Source: Helianthus annuus (lineage: Eukaryota > Streptophyta > Magnoliopsida > Asterales > Asteraceae). From it: a stretch of 64,000 bases of DNA. Positions 45,898-56,931 of this stretch are shown here, piece by piece. The stretch spans positions 84,433,675 through 84,497,674 of the forward strand of contig NC_035444.2 in NCBI RefSeq assembly GCF_002127325.2. The letters are read 5' to 3'. How positions within the stretch are numbered: position 1 is the first letter of the stretch; each line of letters begins with the position of its first letter. The position numbers were made by a program, and so were the translations under genes. The notes beneath the pieces are model-generated. The model was not told where the DNA came from, ran no database searches, and worked only from the letters and a program-made list of their open reading frames with translations.

Positions 45898-48505
45898 TCT
45901 TCAATCTGATGACAGAACGGTTAAACAAAAATATTTTCTCTTTTTCTTAGTTTATAACCTTGTATATAAAGTGTCCTTTCTCTTGTAAATGGTAAATTTG
46001 CGCAAAAATACAAGATTTATGCACAAATTTAGGGGGAGAGAGAGACACATATAGAGTTTAGGGGGAGAAAATGAGAAAAATACAAAAACATTAGAAAAAT
46101 GAAAAAGCCAAAAAGAAAAATTGCATGATATGGGAAGTGAAATAAATGTTCGTGTTAAAGGGTTTGACTAACACATGTAAGGTGCCATAGCTGAAAAGAC
46201 TAGGATCTACTGCGATATGTCGATAGGCTTGACGCTCAACATGATAAAAGATACTAAGTGATATAAACATAACGAACTATGTACCATGTGGGTAACATAC
46301 CAACGGCGTATGATTTTATGGTCTTAAATCTTGCGTTGATAGATAGCCAACATTTTGAGGTTTCGGGTCTTTATATTGTTGAATCATCCGGGGATATCTT
46401 GGCTGTCCTTCTGTTCAGAACTAAAATTGTACATGACCCCAGGAAAGAAAGTCACTTGGAATTAGCTCATTTCTATTTGAATGTCTGTATGTTGTCCCGA
46501 TACACACAATTTTGATCTGATTCTGAAATCTTCTCTGAAAAAGTCGTGTACCTCCTCTGCTGCATCCAGATATATGCTGACCTGGAGGTGCTAGGCAATG
46601 ACAGCTTCTGCTGCATCCAGATACATGCTGACCTAGCTGTACGTTGTCGCGCTATAGATCTAATACACCCGAAAGAGGCCCTCTAGTGCCCAAAAGAAAC
46701 CCAAGAAACCTATATCAAATTGAGAAAAACTCATTTGATCTGTATATTATACCATCTCTGCAAAAGATCTATTCTGTTCTCTTCTCAATCTATTCCCAGT
46801 TAAGATTTCAGAAATCTGGATTGGACTTGTGAAATATGTGGTAGGGAAGATACTTGCATGATAGAGTGTGCTGTTTATATTTCCGGGATTTGATTAGTAT
46901 TTATTTGGGTGTTCATTGTTAAGAAATCAAAACATAAAACAGATTATACACAGACCTAGACACAGTCAGGATATCTTAAAGGATGTCATCAGTATACTCA
47001 CCTGCTACGATGAATCGTTGTGCTTACCTTGATCGCGGGGGTATGCCTTGAAATGGGACACACGGGTATAATAGTATAATGTTACCTTAAGCATATCACG
47101 AAGTTGAAAATTGAAAGTTGAGCGTTAAAGTTTAAGTGGACAAACATATTGGCAATCGCATAGACCAGTTTGATTAGGCTCGTACTAAAAAGTGTTCCTT
47201 AGTCTGCCTGAGAACGAATTTTGATCCTATTGCAATTGTAATTGTATATTATGATAGTTGTTTATATTTTGAGTTTTTATTTGCTTTTAGTTTTTAAATT
47301 AAAAGAATAAAAAAACTATAAAATCAAAAATCCAAAAATAGAGTGCTTATTTGTTTTTCTTAAAATTAAAAAAAAATATAACCGTTCTTGAAGATTTGAC
47401 TGATCATCAAAAGTTAAAAGAATTTAAATTGTGAAATTTTATGTACCTAGTGTTCATGTGGTACTCTCCCTGTTGCATAAGAAATGTTTGCTTATGAGTT
47501 TGTGAGCATGTGCAGAACTTGATTTCAATCAAGGACAGGGGTTGATGAAGAATGAGATGCTGTTAGTTGCTGAAGAAGTCTGAAGCAGCACAACAACAAG
47601 ATGTACCTGAGTCAGAAGAACCGGATACGAGATGTCGTCTGACAGTGAAAGTACATTCGAAGAAGTACCATGAACCTGCTTGAAAGACAAAGATTGCAGA
47701 AGAAAAGAGCTGCTGAGAATCCTCCTCTCACATCCTTTTTAACAAAGATTTTCAAGCAAAGTTGATCGAGATCCTGATATGAAGCTAACCACAAGAGCTG
47801 AAGAAAAGCGACCCAGTGCTGAGAGTTCAGAAGTCAAGAACTTCCACAACATCTGCAGCATAGCATCAACCATAGATTTCGTTGAAGACGTTGCTGATTT
47901 CAAGTTATGAAGACAATTTGATGGCATCAGTCTAGGGGGAGATTGTTAGGCCCTAAAGTGTGAGACTGACGCATCAAATTAATACAACGGGCTATGGTTA
48001 TGAACTGGGCTTTACTGGGTTAGTTTATATTAGGTTGTGGACCTTTACAGGTCACTTGGGCCAAGCTTTAGGCCATGTGGGCCAAGCAGGCCCAAGGGGA
48101 GCCCATGTAGGGAATTGGGCTTGTCTATGTATATAAACAAGTTTTAGACTTGTTTTAGGGTTTGAACTTCTTGGAGCCTCTTAGTTACAGAATTCCTACA
48201 GAGAGAGGGAGGCGATTTGGTTGTGAAAGATACTTGTACCAGACGTTTTGCTAATTCATAGTAATAGAACGTGTGCAAGTATTAAAGGTGATTTTGGTGT
48301 TCTTGATATTTCATATTTTCGTGTTTTTCTTGAATCTCACCAAGTTTGGATTCCGCACAAACTTGGTGATTGTTTGATATCATTGATAGATCCGGTTATA
48401 CGGGACTTACACGTTCACCGATAAATAGACGTACGTCTCTCGTATGTACGTATGTTTCTCGTATGTCTCTGGAACAGTTTTTGAAATCTTCTATCGTCTG
48501 CAACA
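45898..48505 (+). mobile_element. 3' end of a second copia element (internal remnant plus LTR)
   Basis: The polypurine tract CTAGGGGGAGAT (47932-47943) abuts a 562-bp LTR starting TGTTAGGCCC and ending CTGCAACA (47944-48505), with TATATAAA at 48130-48137. Upstream, 45898-47931 holds noncoding or decayed internal sequence: a second purine tract TTTAGGGGGAGAGAG (about 46028), a repeated TGCTGCATCCAGATA(T/C)ATGCTG (about 46560 and 46612) and short open frames such as 46279-46515 with no recognised domain. No 5' LTR found. Confidence 0.7.
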
Positions 48506-48700
48506 CCCTTATCATCCTATATTTTTCAAATGTATATATAATGTAATTGTCAATATAATGCACACGAGCATTATCAATTTATATATAACGACATTTTTTT
48601 AACAAAACAAGATGCCATATATTCAAACCATAACTTTAGACATGAACTATAGAAGTACACTTACAGTAAACATATAAACTCCTATTTTTCTATTACATTC
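48506..48700. other. AT-rich spacer in the giant element's right shoulder
   Basis: Has ATGCACACGAGCATTATC near 48558, similar to the TGCACATGTGCA word of the left shoulder. No coding sequence. Confidence 0.4.
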
Positions 48701-48709
48701 ATACCACTG

Positions 48710-49445
48710 GTGTACCACTCTTCGATCACTAAATTCTCGATTTTGGCTATGACTTTCATCCACAACAGAGTACATTCATTGACTTATTCCAGTCTTCTAG
48801 TATTTGAACACTGCACGACTTTGAAAACCTTCTCATTTCTGCTCGACCATATGATCCATAATGTAACCATCACTATGCAGTTGACTGCCTTTTTCTTCTT
48901 CTTAGATTTATCCAGCTTTTGGGAAAAAAGAGAGAATATTTGCCACTATTGAGTAAGAATGTAAATCTTTTACTCCCAGCCTTGCTCTGACCATCCACCA
49001 TAGCGTTTTCGACATCAAACACGGAATGAGTATGTGTTCAACAGTTTCTTGCTCGTATTCGCAAACCGGGCACAATGAGTCGCTGTTATGAATTCCCCTT
49101 TTTTACAGCTCTTTCTATGTCAGTAACCTGCCTTCGACACCTTTCCATGCTAACATATTGGCTTTAGGTGTAGCCCAACCGTTCCAGGTCATTACAAAGT
49201 CACTCGACAGGTCCCCGCTTGTGACACACAAATCCTATCTAACGGGTTTAACATTGAAAGTCGACTTATTTTTCCGAGTGCCAACCCAACCCATATTGAC
49301 CCGTCTTCATTCGGGTGTCTTTCAGCAGCGCCAAAAGCTGCATATACTCCACCGATGCCTCCCTGGTTGTCGGCTTGTTCTTCCATTGCCAATCTCACAT
49401 GGTGACCTCCCCTATTTTTTTGAAGTTGTCCGCTACCCAAGACTC
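48710..49445 (-). pseudogene. LINE (non-LTR retrotransposon) zf-RVT fragment
   Basis: On the minus strand, across several frames: WNGWATPKANMLAWKGVEGR, then SDSLCPVCEYEQETVEHI with LIPC (the C-x2-C...H-x4-C zinc-binding cluster typical of zf-RVT), then WWMVRARLGVKD and finally WIIWSSRNEKVF. This order matches the C-terminal end of plant LINE reverse transcriptases. Stops and frame changes break it, and no catalytic RT region is present. It sits inside the giant TA-flanked element, either as an old insertion or as captured sequence. Confidence 0.75.
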
Positions 49446-50140
49446 TTTGTTTGCTGTCATTTTGTACATAATTGGATAGTTATTCATAAGGCACTTGTTC
49501 AAAATACAAACATCAACGATATAGTGTAATTTTCAACACAATGCACATGTGCATATAATTTAATACAACATCATTTACAGTAAATATAACGATTTACAAA
49601 GTATATACCTCATTTACAGTCAACATAATACCCTTTAGTCACAAATCGAATGATTTTCAACTCTTGATGTTCTGTATTTGTAGGTATCTTGTGACTATCA
49701 ACTCTATTATCAGCAGATGGACCAACAATGTCAGCATCAGATGTATAAGGAGGATTATCAGAGAATGTATAAGGAGGAACATCAGATGTGTAAGGATCGA
49801 CACATGATGAATCAGATGATGCCATGTAGAGGGTGTAAATGGTGGGTTGTTCGTTGTGAATGCCGCCGCCAAGTAGAGGGTGTAAATGGTGGGTTGTTCG
49901 TTATGAATGCCGCCTGAAACACGGTGCCCGGATGTCTCCGCCGTGAACTCCGGTGAGTTACGTGAACGTCGTCGGCCGTCGTCGTCAATGTATACAACAA
50001 TCTGATCTGATGAATGAAACCCTAATATTAAAAGCTGAAGTTGATGAATGAAACCCTAATATTAAAAGCTGTAGATCGTGAACATAGTGGTGAGAAGAGG
50101 GCCGCGTGTTTTTTAATAAATACCACATAATTACAATTTT
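49446..50140. repeat. Right shoulder of the giant element: short tandem duplications
   Basis: Contains ATGCACATGTGCATATAA (about 49541), a ~45-bp tandem duplication with GAGGGTGTAAATGGTGGG (about 49828 and 49877), and a 32-bp duplication with GATGAATGAAACCCTAATAT (about 50009 and 50042). Short Met/Gln-rich frames near 49720 come from the repeats. Nothing recognised as a gene. Confidence 0.6.
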
Positions 50141-50215
50141 GCCATGTGTCCACACTGGTTCTCGCGGTTCTCGCAATAAAGGGTGGTTCCTAATGGATCC
50201 TTATCCTATATATAT

Positions 50216-50606
50216 GGGGGACCGCTAAAATGAGAACCACCTCGAGTTGTAAGAACTGTGAGAACTACACCGTACGGGGCGAGGGGGACCAAATTTTTTT
50301 TCATAAACGTAGATGCGTGTATTATAAACACATTTGTAAAAAAAAATTAAAAAAAATGTCGTGTGTGTAGTTTGGAGTACCATAAGTTTGTGTTTATGGG
50401 TACCGTAAATCTTACCGGAAAATTTACGGTACCCGTAAACACAAACTCGTGGTGCTCATAACTACACACACGACATTTTTTTTACAAATGTGTTTATAAT
50501 ACATGCATCTACGTTTATGAAAAAAAAAATTTGGTCCAACTCGCCCCGGATCAAGTAGTTCTCACGGTTCTTACAACTGGAGGTGATTCTTATTTTAGCG
50601 CAATTC
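50216..50606. mobile_element. TA-flanked near-perfect palindromic element
   Basis: The left end is GGGGGACCGCTAAAATGAGA, then AGTTGTAAGAACTGTGAGAA. The right end mirrors it (TTCTCACGGTTCTTACAACT, then ATTTTAGCGCAATTC). Arms of about 190 bp pair through AAATTTTTTTTCATAAACGT and ACAAACTC(G/A)TG to a centre at the GTACC words near 50400-50440. The left end matches that of the element at 62710. Confidence 0.85.
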
Positions 50607-50656
<50 letters not shown>

Positions 50657-50661
<5 letters not shown>

Positions 50662-51057
50662 ATGCTAGACAAAAAAACCCTAAAATTCTTAGAAAACTCT
50701 GGAAACCCAAATCTCCCCCCATTTTTTACCCAACCTCCCGACATTTTTTTTTGAAAAAAATTACACATGTAATATACATGTTTTAGAGTGTTTTGGGCCA
50801 AAAAAAACAAAAAAGCGCCGAAGGGATTTTAAAAAAAAAAATAAACAAAATTCAGTGCCTAACATGTGTTAGACAAAAATGCTGAAAGTTGCTGAATTTT
50901 TTTTTTTTTAAATTATCCCTTCGGCGCTTTTTTAATTTTTTTGGCCCAAAACTCTTAAAAACATGTATATTACATGTGTTATTTTTTTCAAAAAAAAAAA
51001 ATGTCGGGAGGTTGGGTTTTCTAGGGTTTTTTATATAGATAGGGTTTTCTATCTAGC

Positions 51058-51064
<7 letters not shown>
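50657..51064. mobile_element. TA-flanked palindromic element, 408 bp
   Basis: The left end is GGGTAATGCTAGACAAAAAA; the right-end complement is GGGTAGGGCTAGATAGAAAA. Arms share CCAACCTCCCGACATTTTTT, ACATGTAATATACATGTTTT and AAAAAGCGCCGAAGGGAT, with a centre near 50880. Bounded by TA tracts 50607-50656 and 51065-51104. Confidence 0.85.
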
Positions 51065-51104
<40 letters not shown>

Positions 51105-51107
<3 letters not shown>

Positions 51108-51795
51108 GATGGATTATAAAAAAACTAGTTTAAACCAAAAAATAAAAAAAACTAACTAAAAAAACCTAAAAAACATACCAATTTTTTAATTTTCTTATTA
51201 ATATTCGCTATATTTAATATATATAAAAAAAATTTCAAAAAAAAAGTTGTACTGCACATGTGCAATAATACGAAAAGCCTAAACCACCTAACCCATCCCC
51301 ACCCCCCAAAAACCTAAATCCACCCTCTCACCAAAAGCCTAACCCCCCCCCCCCCCCCCCCCGCACCCCCACAAAACCTAAACCACCCCACCTCCCAAAA
51401 AAAACCTAAAACTAAATCATAAACATAAATCCCCAAAAACCTAAACCCCCACCCGCAACCCTCAAAAAACCTAAATCTCCCTCCACCCGCACCCCCAAAA
51501 ACCTAACCCCCCCTCCTCCCCCTCCTCACACCTAAAAATCTAATCATAAACCTCAAAAAAAAACCTAACCCTAAAAGCTAAACTAAACTTAAAAGCTAAT
51601 TTTAAACATATAATGCATATGTGCAGTACACATATAATGCACATGTGCGGTATAAGTTTTTTCTTTTTAGAAAAAAATGTTTTTTTATACATAAAAAGTA
51701 ATGAATTTTTATAAAAAAATTGTCATGTTTTTTAGTTTTTTTTAGTTAGTTTTTTAGTTTTTCATTTATATATAGTTTTCTTGTGATTCTCTCCG
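51105..51795. mobile_element. TA-flanked element with C-rich CCTAAA core
   Basis: The left end GGGGATGGATTATAAAAAAA and an arm with AAAAAACTAACTAAAAAAAC are mirrored at 51720-51795. The core (about 51270-51600) iterates CCTAAACC and AACCTAACCCCCC-type units with long C-tracts. TGCACATGTGCA-like words occur near 51255, 51610 and 51640. The right border has no TA tract, so its edge is approximate. Confidence 0.6.
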
Positions 51796-52826
51796 TACTT
51801 GACTGAGATCCTTTTAGGATTTTAATCCATTTAAACTAAGTTCAAGTGGAAAGATATGGTAACGTGAGATTTTGTTTTCTGCATCCCGAAATGTATTAAT
51901 TTAATGTAGTTCATGCATCAATTAGTTGACTGAGACCCTTTTATACGATACAAAAATTAATTATTAATAAGATTATACGTATGATATAATCCGTTTATGT
52001 ACAGTCTCAAATTGTTAAATGAATATCAAATAACAAACAGGTCATTATTTGCCCAAAATGGATACTTACCTTCTATTGAATCTACAAAACTATATTAAAA
52101 TATAAAAAAGTAAAAAAAAATAAAAAGAAATATTATCCGTAGTGATAACAATGATTAAAAGAAAGATGTGTAGGGTTTTCATTTGCATGATTTTAAACAT
52201 GCACGAGTGGCCTTCGGTGCCCTTAATATATTGGTAGGCCATTCCCAAACACCCACGCCTTTAAAATCTGTTATTATTTAATATAGATATCGGCTGAAAT
52301 TCGATATCTTGTGAAGAAAAAGTTATCTCTAAATCATAGAAAAATTGATTTAAATGAAAGGGCCGAACTAATTGATAGCAGTTAAAAGGGCTGAACTAAT
52401 TGATATCTTAACTAAGATTGGACAGGAAGTGAAAATTTGGGTTGAAGGCCATATATCTCAAGTTCAAATCCGATTACAACCGGGTTTTACTGTAGGGGGC
52501 CTTTGAGCGCCGAGTTTCTCCGGAACTGAAGATTGTGGGCTTTCGCTACCCAGCATCGTCTGCGATCGCAAACATATGGGATTGTCTTTTGTCATTGGGT
52601 TGCCTCAGGTAGCCGTGCTTTTATTCGTTAACCGTTAAAAAAACATACATTATGATTGTTTTGTTTAGAGAATAATAATGCTATTTATTAAATAACATAA
52701 TCTTTTAATTATGTTTTACTCGTTATTTATTAATTAAAATTTTTGATAAATTCAAATATATTTACAAGTCAACTCGTGTGACCCACTTGAACATGAATCT
52801 AAATAACCACTCATTTAAACGTTACT
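51796..52826. other. Intergenic DNA, no gene seen
   Basis: AT-rich with no recognised domain, RNA gene or element border. 52430-52610 is less AT-rich and may be part of a diverged repeat. Confidence 0.5.
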
Positions 52827-52835
52827 TTTATTTTA

Positions 52836-54677
52836 GAGTAAATTACAAGTTTTGTTCTTTATGTTTGTCTCAAATTTCAGGCGCTGTCATTTACCTTTAA
52901 AATTGATGAGTTTTGTCCTTAATGTTTCAAAATCCTTCACGTTATATCCTTTAGGGCAAACCCAGTTAATTTTTTTTGTTAAAACTGGTCATGTACAAGG
53001 CATGTGATGGTACATTTGTCTTTTCAGCATTATAGAGACTATTGTACAAAATATTTAATACCTAGGGACTATAAAGAAAAAAAACAAATATTTAGTATTT
53101 CTCTCTCCTCTCTCTCCCTCTCTTAGAGCATTCTCATCCAAACCACCAAAATCTGTGTGGGGAGTTTTTAAAATATAAGAAGTATAAAAAGTGGTTGTGA
53201 GTGGAGGAGAGAGAAAATGTTACTGTTCATCTGTATATTTGGGGGGACACTGTTCACCCCCTATACTTTTTTAATATATATTGAAAGTGGTTGTGAGTGG
53301 AGGAGAGAGAAAATGTAATATATATTGAAAAGGAGAGAGAAAAAGTATTTGTTTTTAGTGGAAATATATTGATATAGGAGTTGTTTTTTAGTGGAATGTA
53401 TGTATATTTTTAGTGGATTGGATGTGAATGCTCTTACTCACCTCTGTCTCTCCTAGTTACCACCATCCACCACACCACCTCACCTCCTACCATCCCCACT
53501 ATCAAAACCACCAATGCAACAGCCGCCATAAGATCTGCATTTTCTCATCTGCATCTCTATCTCCCTCTCGCCCTCTCTCTCACCATCACCACCACCACAC
53601 AACACCTGCCACTGCCACCGCCACCGTCACCACCTATCCCACACCACCGCAAACCCTTGTAGGCTAAGACCCACCGTGCAAACCCATCTAACGTCGGCCC
53701 AAGATCCACCGTCAGCACCTACCCTACCCCACACCACAGCAGAAGCGACATCCGTACCACCGGAATTGCAATTGCACTCTTCGCAAATCCGACGAGTTTT
53801 GATCGTGATTGTGTTCGTTTGTTTGCTATTATCGGCTGATTTGTCATGTTTGTGTGAGATGTATTCAGTAATTTATGAATTTCAGTTTCTTCATAACATT
53901 TTGAAGTTTTATGATTCTAACTGATCTTCGTAAAATACAAGCGAAGAATATTAGATTTGGGGCCATATTTCTTAACTCTGGTTGAATCTTGAGCTTGATT
54001 TATTATTTAATAATTTTGTACATGTAATTATTTATATATTATATATCATTACATGAATATTATCATATTTGGAAGTGGGTTTTGTTTAATTTGTTGTTTT
54101 GGAGTTGGGTTTTTTAGAATTTGTAATTTTTTTATGTGGGTTTGGTGAGATTTGAAGATTTTTCGGTGGAGTCGAGCTTCTTGATGATGGGTTTCTGTTC
54201 AAGCTTTTGGATTTTGGTGGAATTTGAAGTGGTAGTGATGGTGGGTTTGGGGTTTTGGTGTGGTGAGTTTGGCCTTGTTCTTGCTTTCGGTCATTGTACC
54301 AAGTGCAGATCTTATGGTGGCTGTTGCATTGATGGTTTTGATAGTGGTGATGGTAGGAGGTGAGGTGGTGTGGTGGATGGTGGTAACTGGGAGAGACAGA
54401 GGTGAGTAAGAGAGGGAGAGAGAGGAGAGAGAAGATAATAAATATTTGTTTTGTTTTTTTACATTCCCTAGTAACTCTATAATGGTGAAAAGACAAATGT
54501 ACCCTCACATGCTTTGCACATAACCAGTTTTAACAAAAAAAAATTAACTGGGTTTGCCCTGAAGGACATAACGTGCAGGATTTTGAAACATTAAGGACAA
54601 AACTCATCAATTTTAAAGGTAAAGGACAGTGTCTGAAATTTGGGACAAACATAAAGGACAAAACTTGTAATTTACTC
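52836..54677. mobile_element. Mutator-like (MULE) foldback element, 1842 bp, 9-bp TSD
   Basis: The ends GAGTAAATTACAAG and CTTGTAATTTACTC are exact inverted copies, flanked by the 9-bp duplication TTTATTTTA (52827-52835 and 54678-54686). Inverted arms run several hundred bp, including a CT/GA-rich block and the CACC-rich block at about 53445-53540, mirrored at about 54300-54410. The left arm is interrupted by a MITE (53126-53433). The arms read as His/Pro/Ser-rich frames in one direction, but these are simple sequence present in both arms. No transposase. Confidence 0.9.
53126..53433. mobile_element. Tourist-like (PIF/Harbinger) MITE, 308 bp, TTA TSD
   Basis: Inverted ends GAGCATTCTCATCCA and TGGATGTGAATGCTC (about one mismatch), flanked by TTA (53123-53125 and 53434-53436). 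The empty site is preserved in the opposite MULE arm, whose complement reads CTCTCTTACTCACCTC. A 3-bp TTA/TAA target and a GAGCATTC-like end fit PIF/Harbinger. Inside is a duplicated AGTGGTTGTGAGTGGAGGAG. Confidence 0.9.
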
Positions 54678-54686
54678 TTTATTTTA

Positions 54687-55180
54687 CTTAATTAAAAAAT
54701 ATTGTTTAAAGACAAAACAAATAATATAATTTGGTGAGAAAATTTTGTGTTTCTATGAAACTAAAAACATTCTAGTCATAAATAACCTATGTAACTTAAG
54801 GGAGACTGTTGAAGTGTAAGATCACAATACACTTGTATGTAATGCTCATTAATCAATCGTACCCAGTATAATCTTATCTATAGTTAAGTTATTGGTAGGG
54901 TCTGTGAATAATGAAAAATTGACAAGTCTTAACTTTATCCTAATGGATAGAGCTTCAAGTAAGACCCCAACTCGAAATTCAGAGGCATAAAGAGTCTAAT
55001 ATAACCACTTCAAAAGATACTAAAGATATTCGTACTAAGTTACCAACACATGGGAAATGGTGAGAACATATACTAGAACCGATTAACACATCAAATAGAC
55101 ATACATGCAAGCTATAATATTCACAGTCTACGGAAAGAGACTAAAGAAGCTATGGTCCTAAATCGAGAAACTAATACAAA
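54687..55180. other. Intergenic DNA, no gene seen
   Basis: AT-rich sequence with a GGGAGACTGTTGAAGTGTAA stretch near 54800 that resembles a copia polypurine tract and LTR start. No LTR end or partner could be fixed. Confidence 0.4.
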
Positions 55181-55182
55181 AC

Positions 55183-55345
55183 CGTAACATCCTTCTAAAA
55201 GTCCTTAACCTTAATCCTACGTCTCCACGAACTCCTATCGTCAACCATATCCTCAGAAAGATGTAAGTCTAGCAAATCCTGCCTAATTCACCCATACTGT
55301 GTCAATTTCGGTTTGTCTCTAATCGCCCTCCCGTTAACATTGAGA
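55183..55345 (-). pseudogene. LINE-type RT C-terminal fragment
   Basis: The minus strand reads RAIRDKPKLTQYG, a stop, IRQDLLDLHLSEDMVDDR and SSWRRRIKVKD. The pattern (R-P-K-L-T-W, D-L-x-x-L-x-L-S-x-D, D-R-x-x-W-R-x-x-I) is the conserved end of a common plant LINE reverse transcriptase. Only about 50 residues remain, with one internal stop. Confidence 0.6.
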
Positions 55346-56688
55346 GTTTCCACGATTCTAACTGTGCCCCGTCAACATTGTATGTAATTTTAACATACAT
55401 AATATATGCTAGAAAGATAATTCCCTAGACGGTAACATATGTGTCAATGCATTATATTCAATGGTAGCCGTTAACATATGTTAACTCCAATGCATTGTAT
55501 TCAGAACAAGATGAAAATATAATTTGATTAGTGCAATTCTTACTTAGATGGTGGGGTGTGGAGTCGGGGAAGTCATCGAGGAGGTGAGGTGACAAGTTAT
55601 CACGTCGGAGAACACCCTCTCCTTTGATGGGTTGGTGATGAGGTGAAGATGAGTGTAATGATGTAGATGTTGGAGGAAGACTTTCCCACACCCAATAGCC
55701 TTAAAATTATTCTATAATAAACGTGTCCTTGATCTAACTTCTTTTAAAGCAACAAGTTAGTACTATCACCTTTAGAAAAATATGATTTTCTTATTTATGA
55801 GAGAGAAAGCCATGGAATAAAATATGTGAATGTGATAAGGAAAACTAGACGTTTGTGAAATTGAACTTTAATCATTATAATTAGTAATTAAATAATGGCT
55901 ATCTTATTGTTCATATTATTATTTAAAAGAAAAGCATTGGTTAATATGATGACCAACTTATTATCAATTTATGCACCACCATTCACAACCACTACCGACT
56001 GCCGGCAGACCTGTCTTCCTACCTGCCTATTTGATAAAAGAACAATATAATTGTATTCATATTTTCTTACACCTTGCTGAACGTATAGAAATACCGTTCA
56101 TGGCGTAAAAAAAATTGCAAAGATTCATGTTGAACGTTGTTTTATGTTGAGTTGAAAAACTAGAAGTTGGCAAACTTACTTGCCATCACAAAATGATTTA
56201 GGTTCAGATTCTTACAAATACAAAATTATTTGATATTTAGGTGTAAAAAATTATTGTTAAAAAAACTCCATATTATCATGATCAACACAACCACTACAAG
56301 AAATCAGAGATGGAAGTTAGGGTTTATAAACCTCATTAACGCACAAAATGCAGCAAAGATTTATAAGGTGGTTTTTAATAACTACAAACACCCTCGAGGC
56401 TATAGGGTGTGGTCATGATCCTCATGACCACCACGACCCTCCATGCTAGTGTCATGTAACCTACCTCTAATCCATCATCCAAAACCACTACCCTAAGGGT
56501 GTGGTCATGACCCAAACCACTAGCCCCTTATTTATTTTAATTTATCTTTGTCTAAAGAAAAAGGAAATGATTTGTTGAAAAATGGAAAGGAGGACCATGG
56601 TTGTCATGGTTTAATCCATGCAAACCATGGTGGATCAATCAAGGGGGTGGTGTAGCCTTCCATTCATGTTCATAGGTGGCAAATCATG
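55346..56688. other. Intergenic DNA, no gene seen
   Basis: No domain or RNA gene found. Short Ser/His-rich frames (around 55460-55690) lack supporting features. Near 56400-56530 a GTGGTCATGA word recurs in both orientations. Confidence 0.45.
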
Positions 56689-56699
56689 TCCTAACCATT

Positions 56700-56931
56700 T
56701 TTTTTTTGAACGGCAAATTTGGATCACTGACGGACCACTGGAGTATCATCGTGCCACCAGCAGAACCACCCGATCATATCCATCTCCACTAGGCAATAAT
56801 GCCTATACACCAATTCAGGAGGAAACCCACTAAATCTGGGAAAAACCCCCTTTGTGGGAATCGAACCCATGACCAATTGGTCATAAGTCTTATCCCACAA
56901 CCAAGATACCACTAGGCTATAATGCCATAAG
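56700..56931 (-). mobile_element. tRNA-derived SINE, 232 bp, with 11-bp TSD
   Basis: On the minus strand the 5' head begins near CTTATGGCATTATAGCCTAG, giving an A box (TAGCCTAGTGGT at about 56919-56908). A B box follows (GGGTTCGATTCCC, about 56867-56855), the internal Pol III promoter of tRNA-like genes. A unique body and a 3' A-tail (poly-T on + at 56700-56708) come next. The flanking duplication is TCCTAACCATT (56689-56699) and TCCCAACCATT (56932-56942), 10 of 11 identical. The intact boxes mean it could still be transcribed. Confidence 0.88.

Larger units (their letters stand above)
34279..50206. mobile_element. Putative giant TA-flanked element, GCGAGAACC family (~15.9 kb with nested insertions)
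   Basis: The left end is GGGTAGGGTTCATGCGAGAA, then ATTGCGAGAACCGCGAGAAC and CAATGTGAACA. The right-end complement is AGGATAAGGATCCATTAGGA, then ATTGCGAGAACCGCGAGAAC and CAGTGTGGACA. Both ends continue into similar GGCAATTTTGTAAATAA / GGCAAAATTGTAATTATG sequence. TA flanks both outer borders and I see no TA-type ends between them. The palindromic word TGCACATGTGCA occurs in both shoulders. Two copia elements and a LINE fragment account for most of the interior. Two solo ends of different copies remain possible. Confidence 0.55.

Noticed and set aside
46279..46515. 78-codon open frame as a host gene
   Set aside because: No domain, no conserved neighbours, and it sits in decayed copia internal sequence.
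49158..49529. 123-codon + strand frame
   Set aside because: It lies opposite the minus-strand LINE zf-RVT fragment, whose zinc-binding cluster is recognisable; the + frame has no domain.
53428..54508. His/Pro/Ser/Thr-rich frames suggesting a proline-rich protein
   Set aside because: They occur in both inverted arms of a MULE and come from CCACC-type simple sequence. Capture of a gene piece cannot be excluded, but there is no evidence for a functional protein.
56855..56931. tRNA gene
   Set aside because: A and B boxes are present, but no cloverleaf closes. The body, A-tail and target duplications mark it as a SINE.
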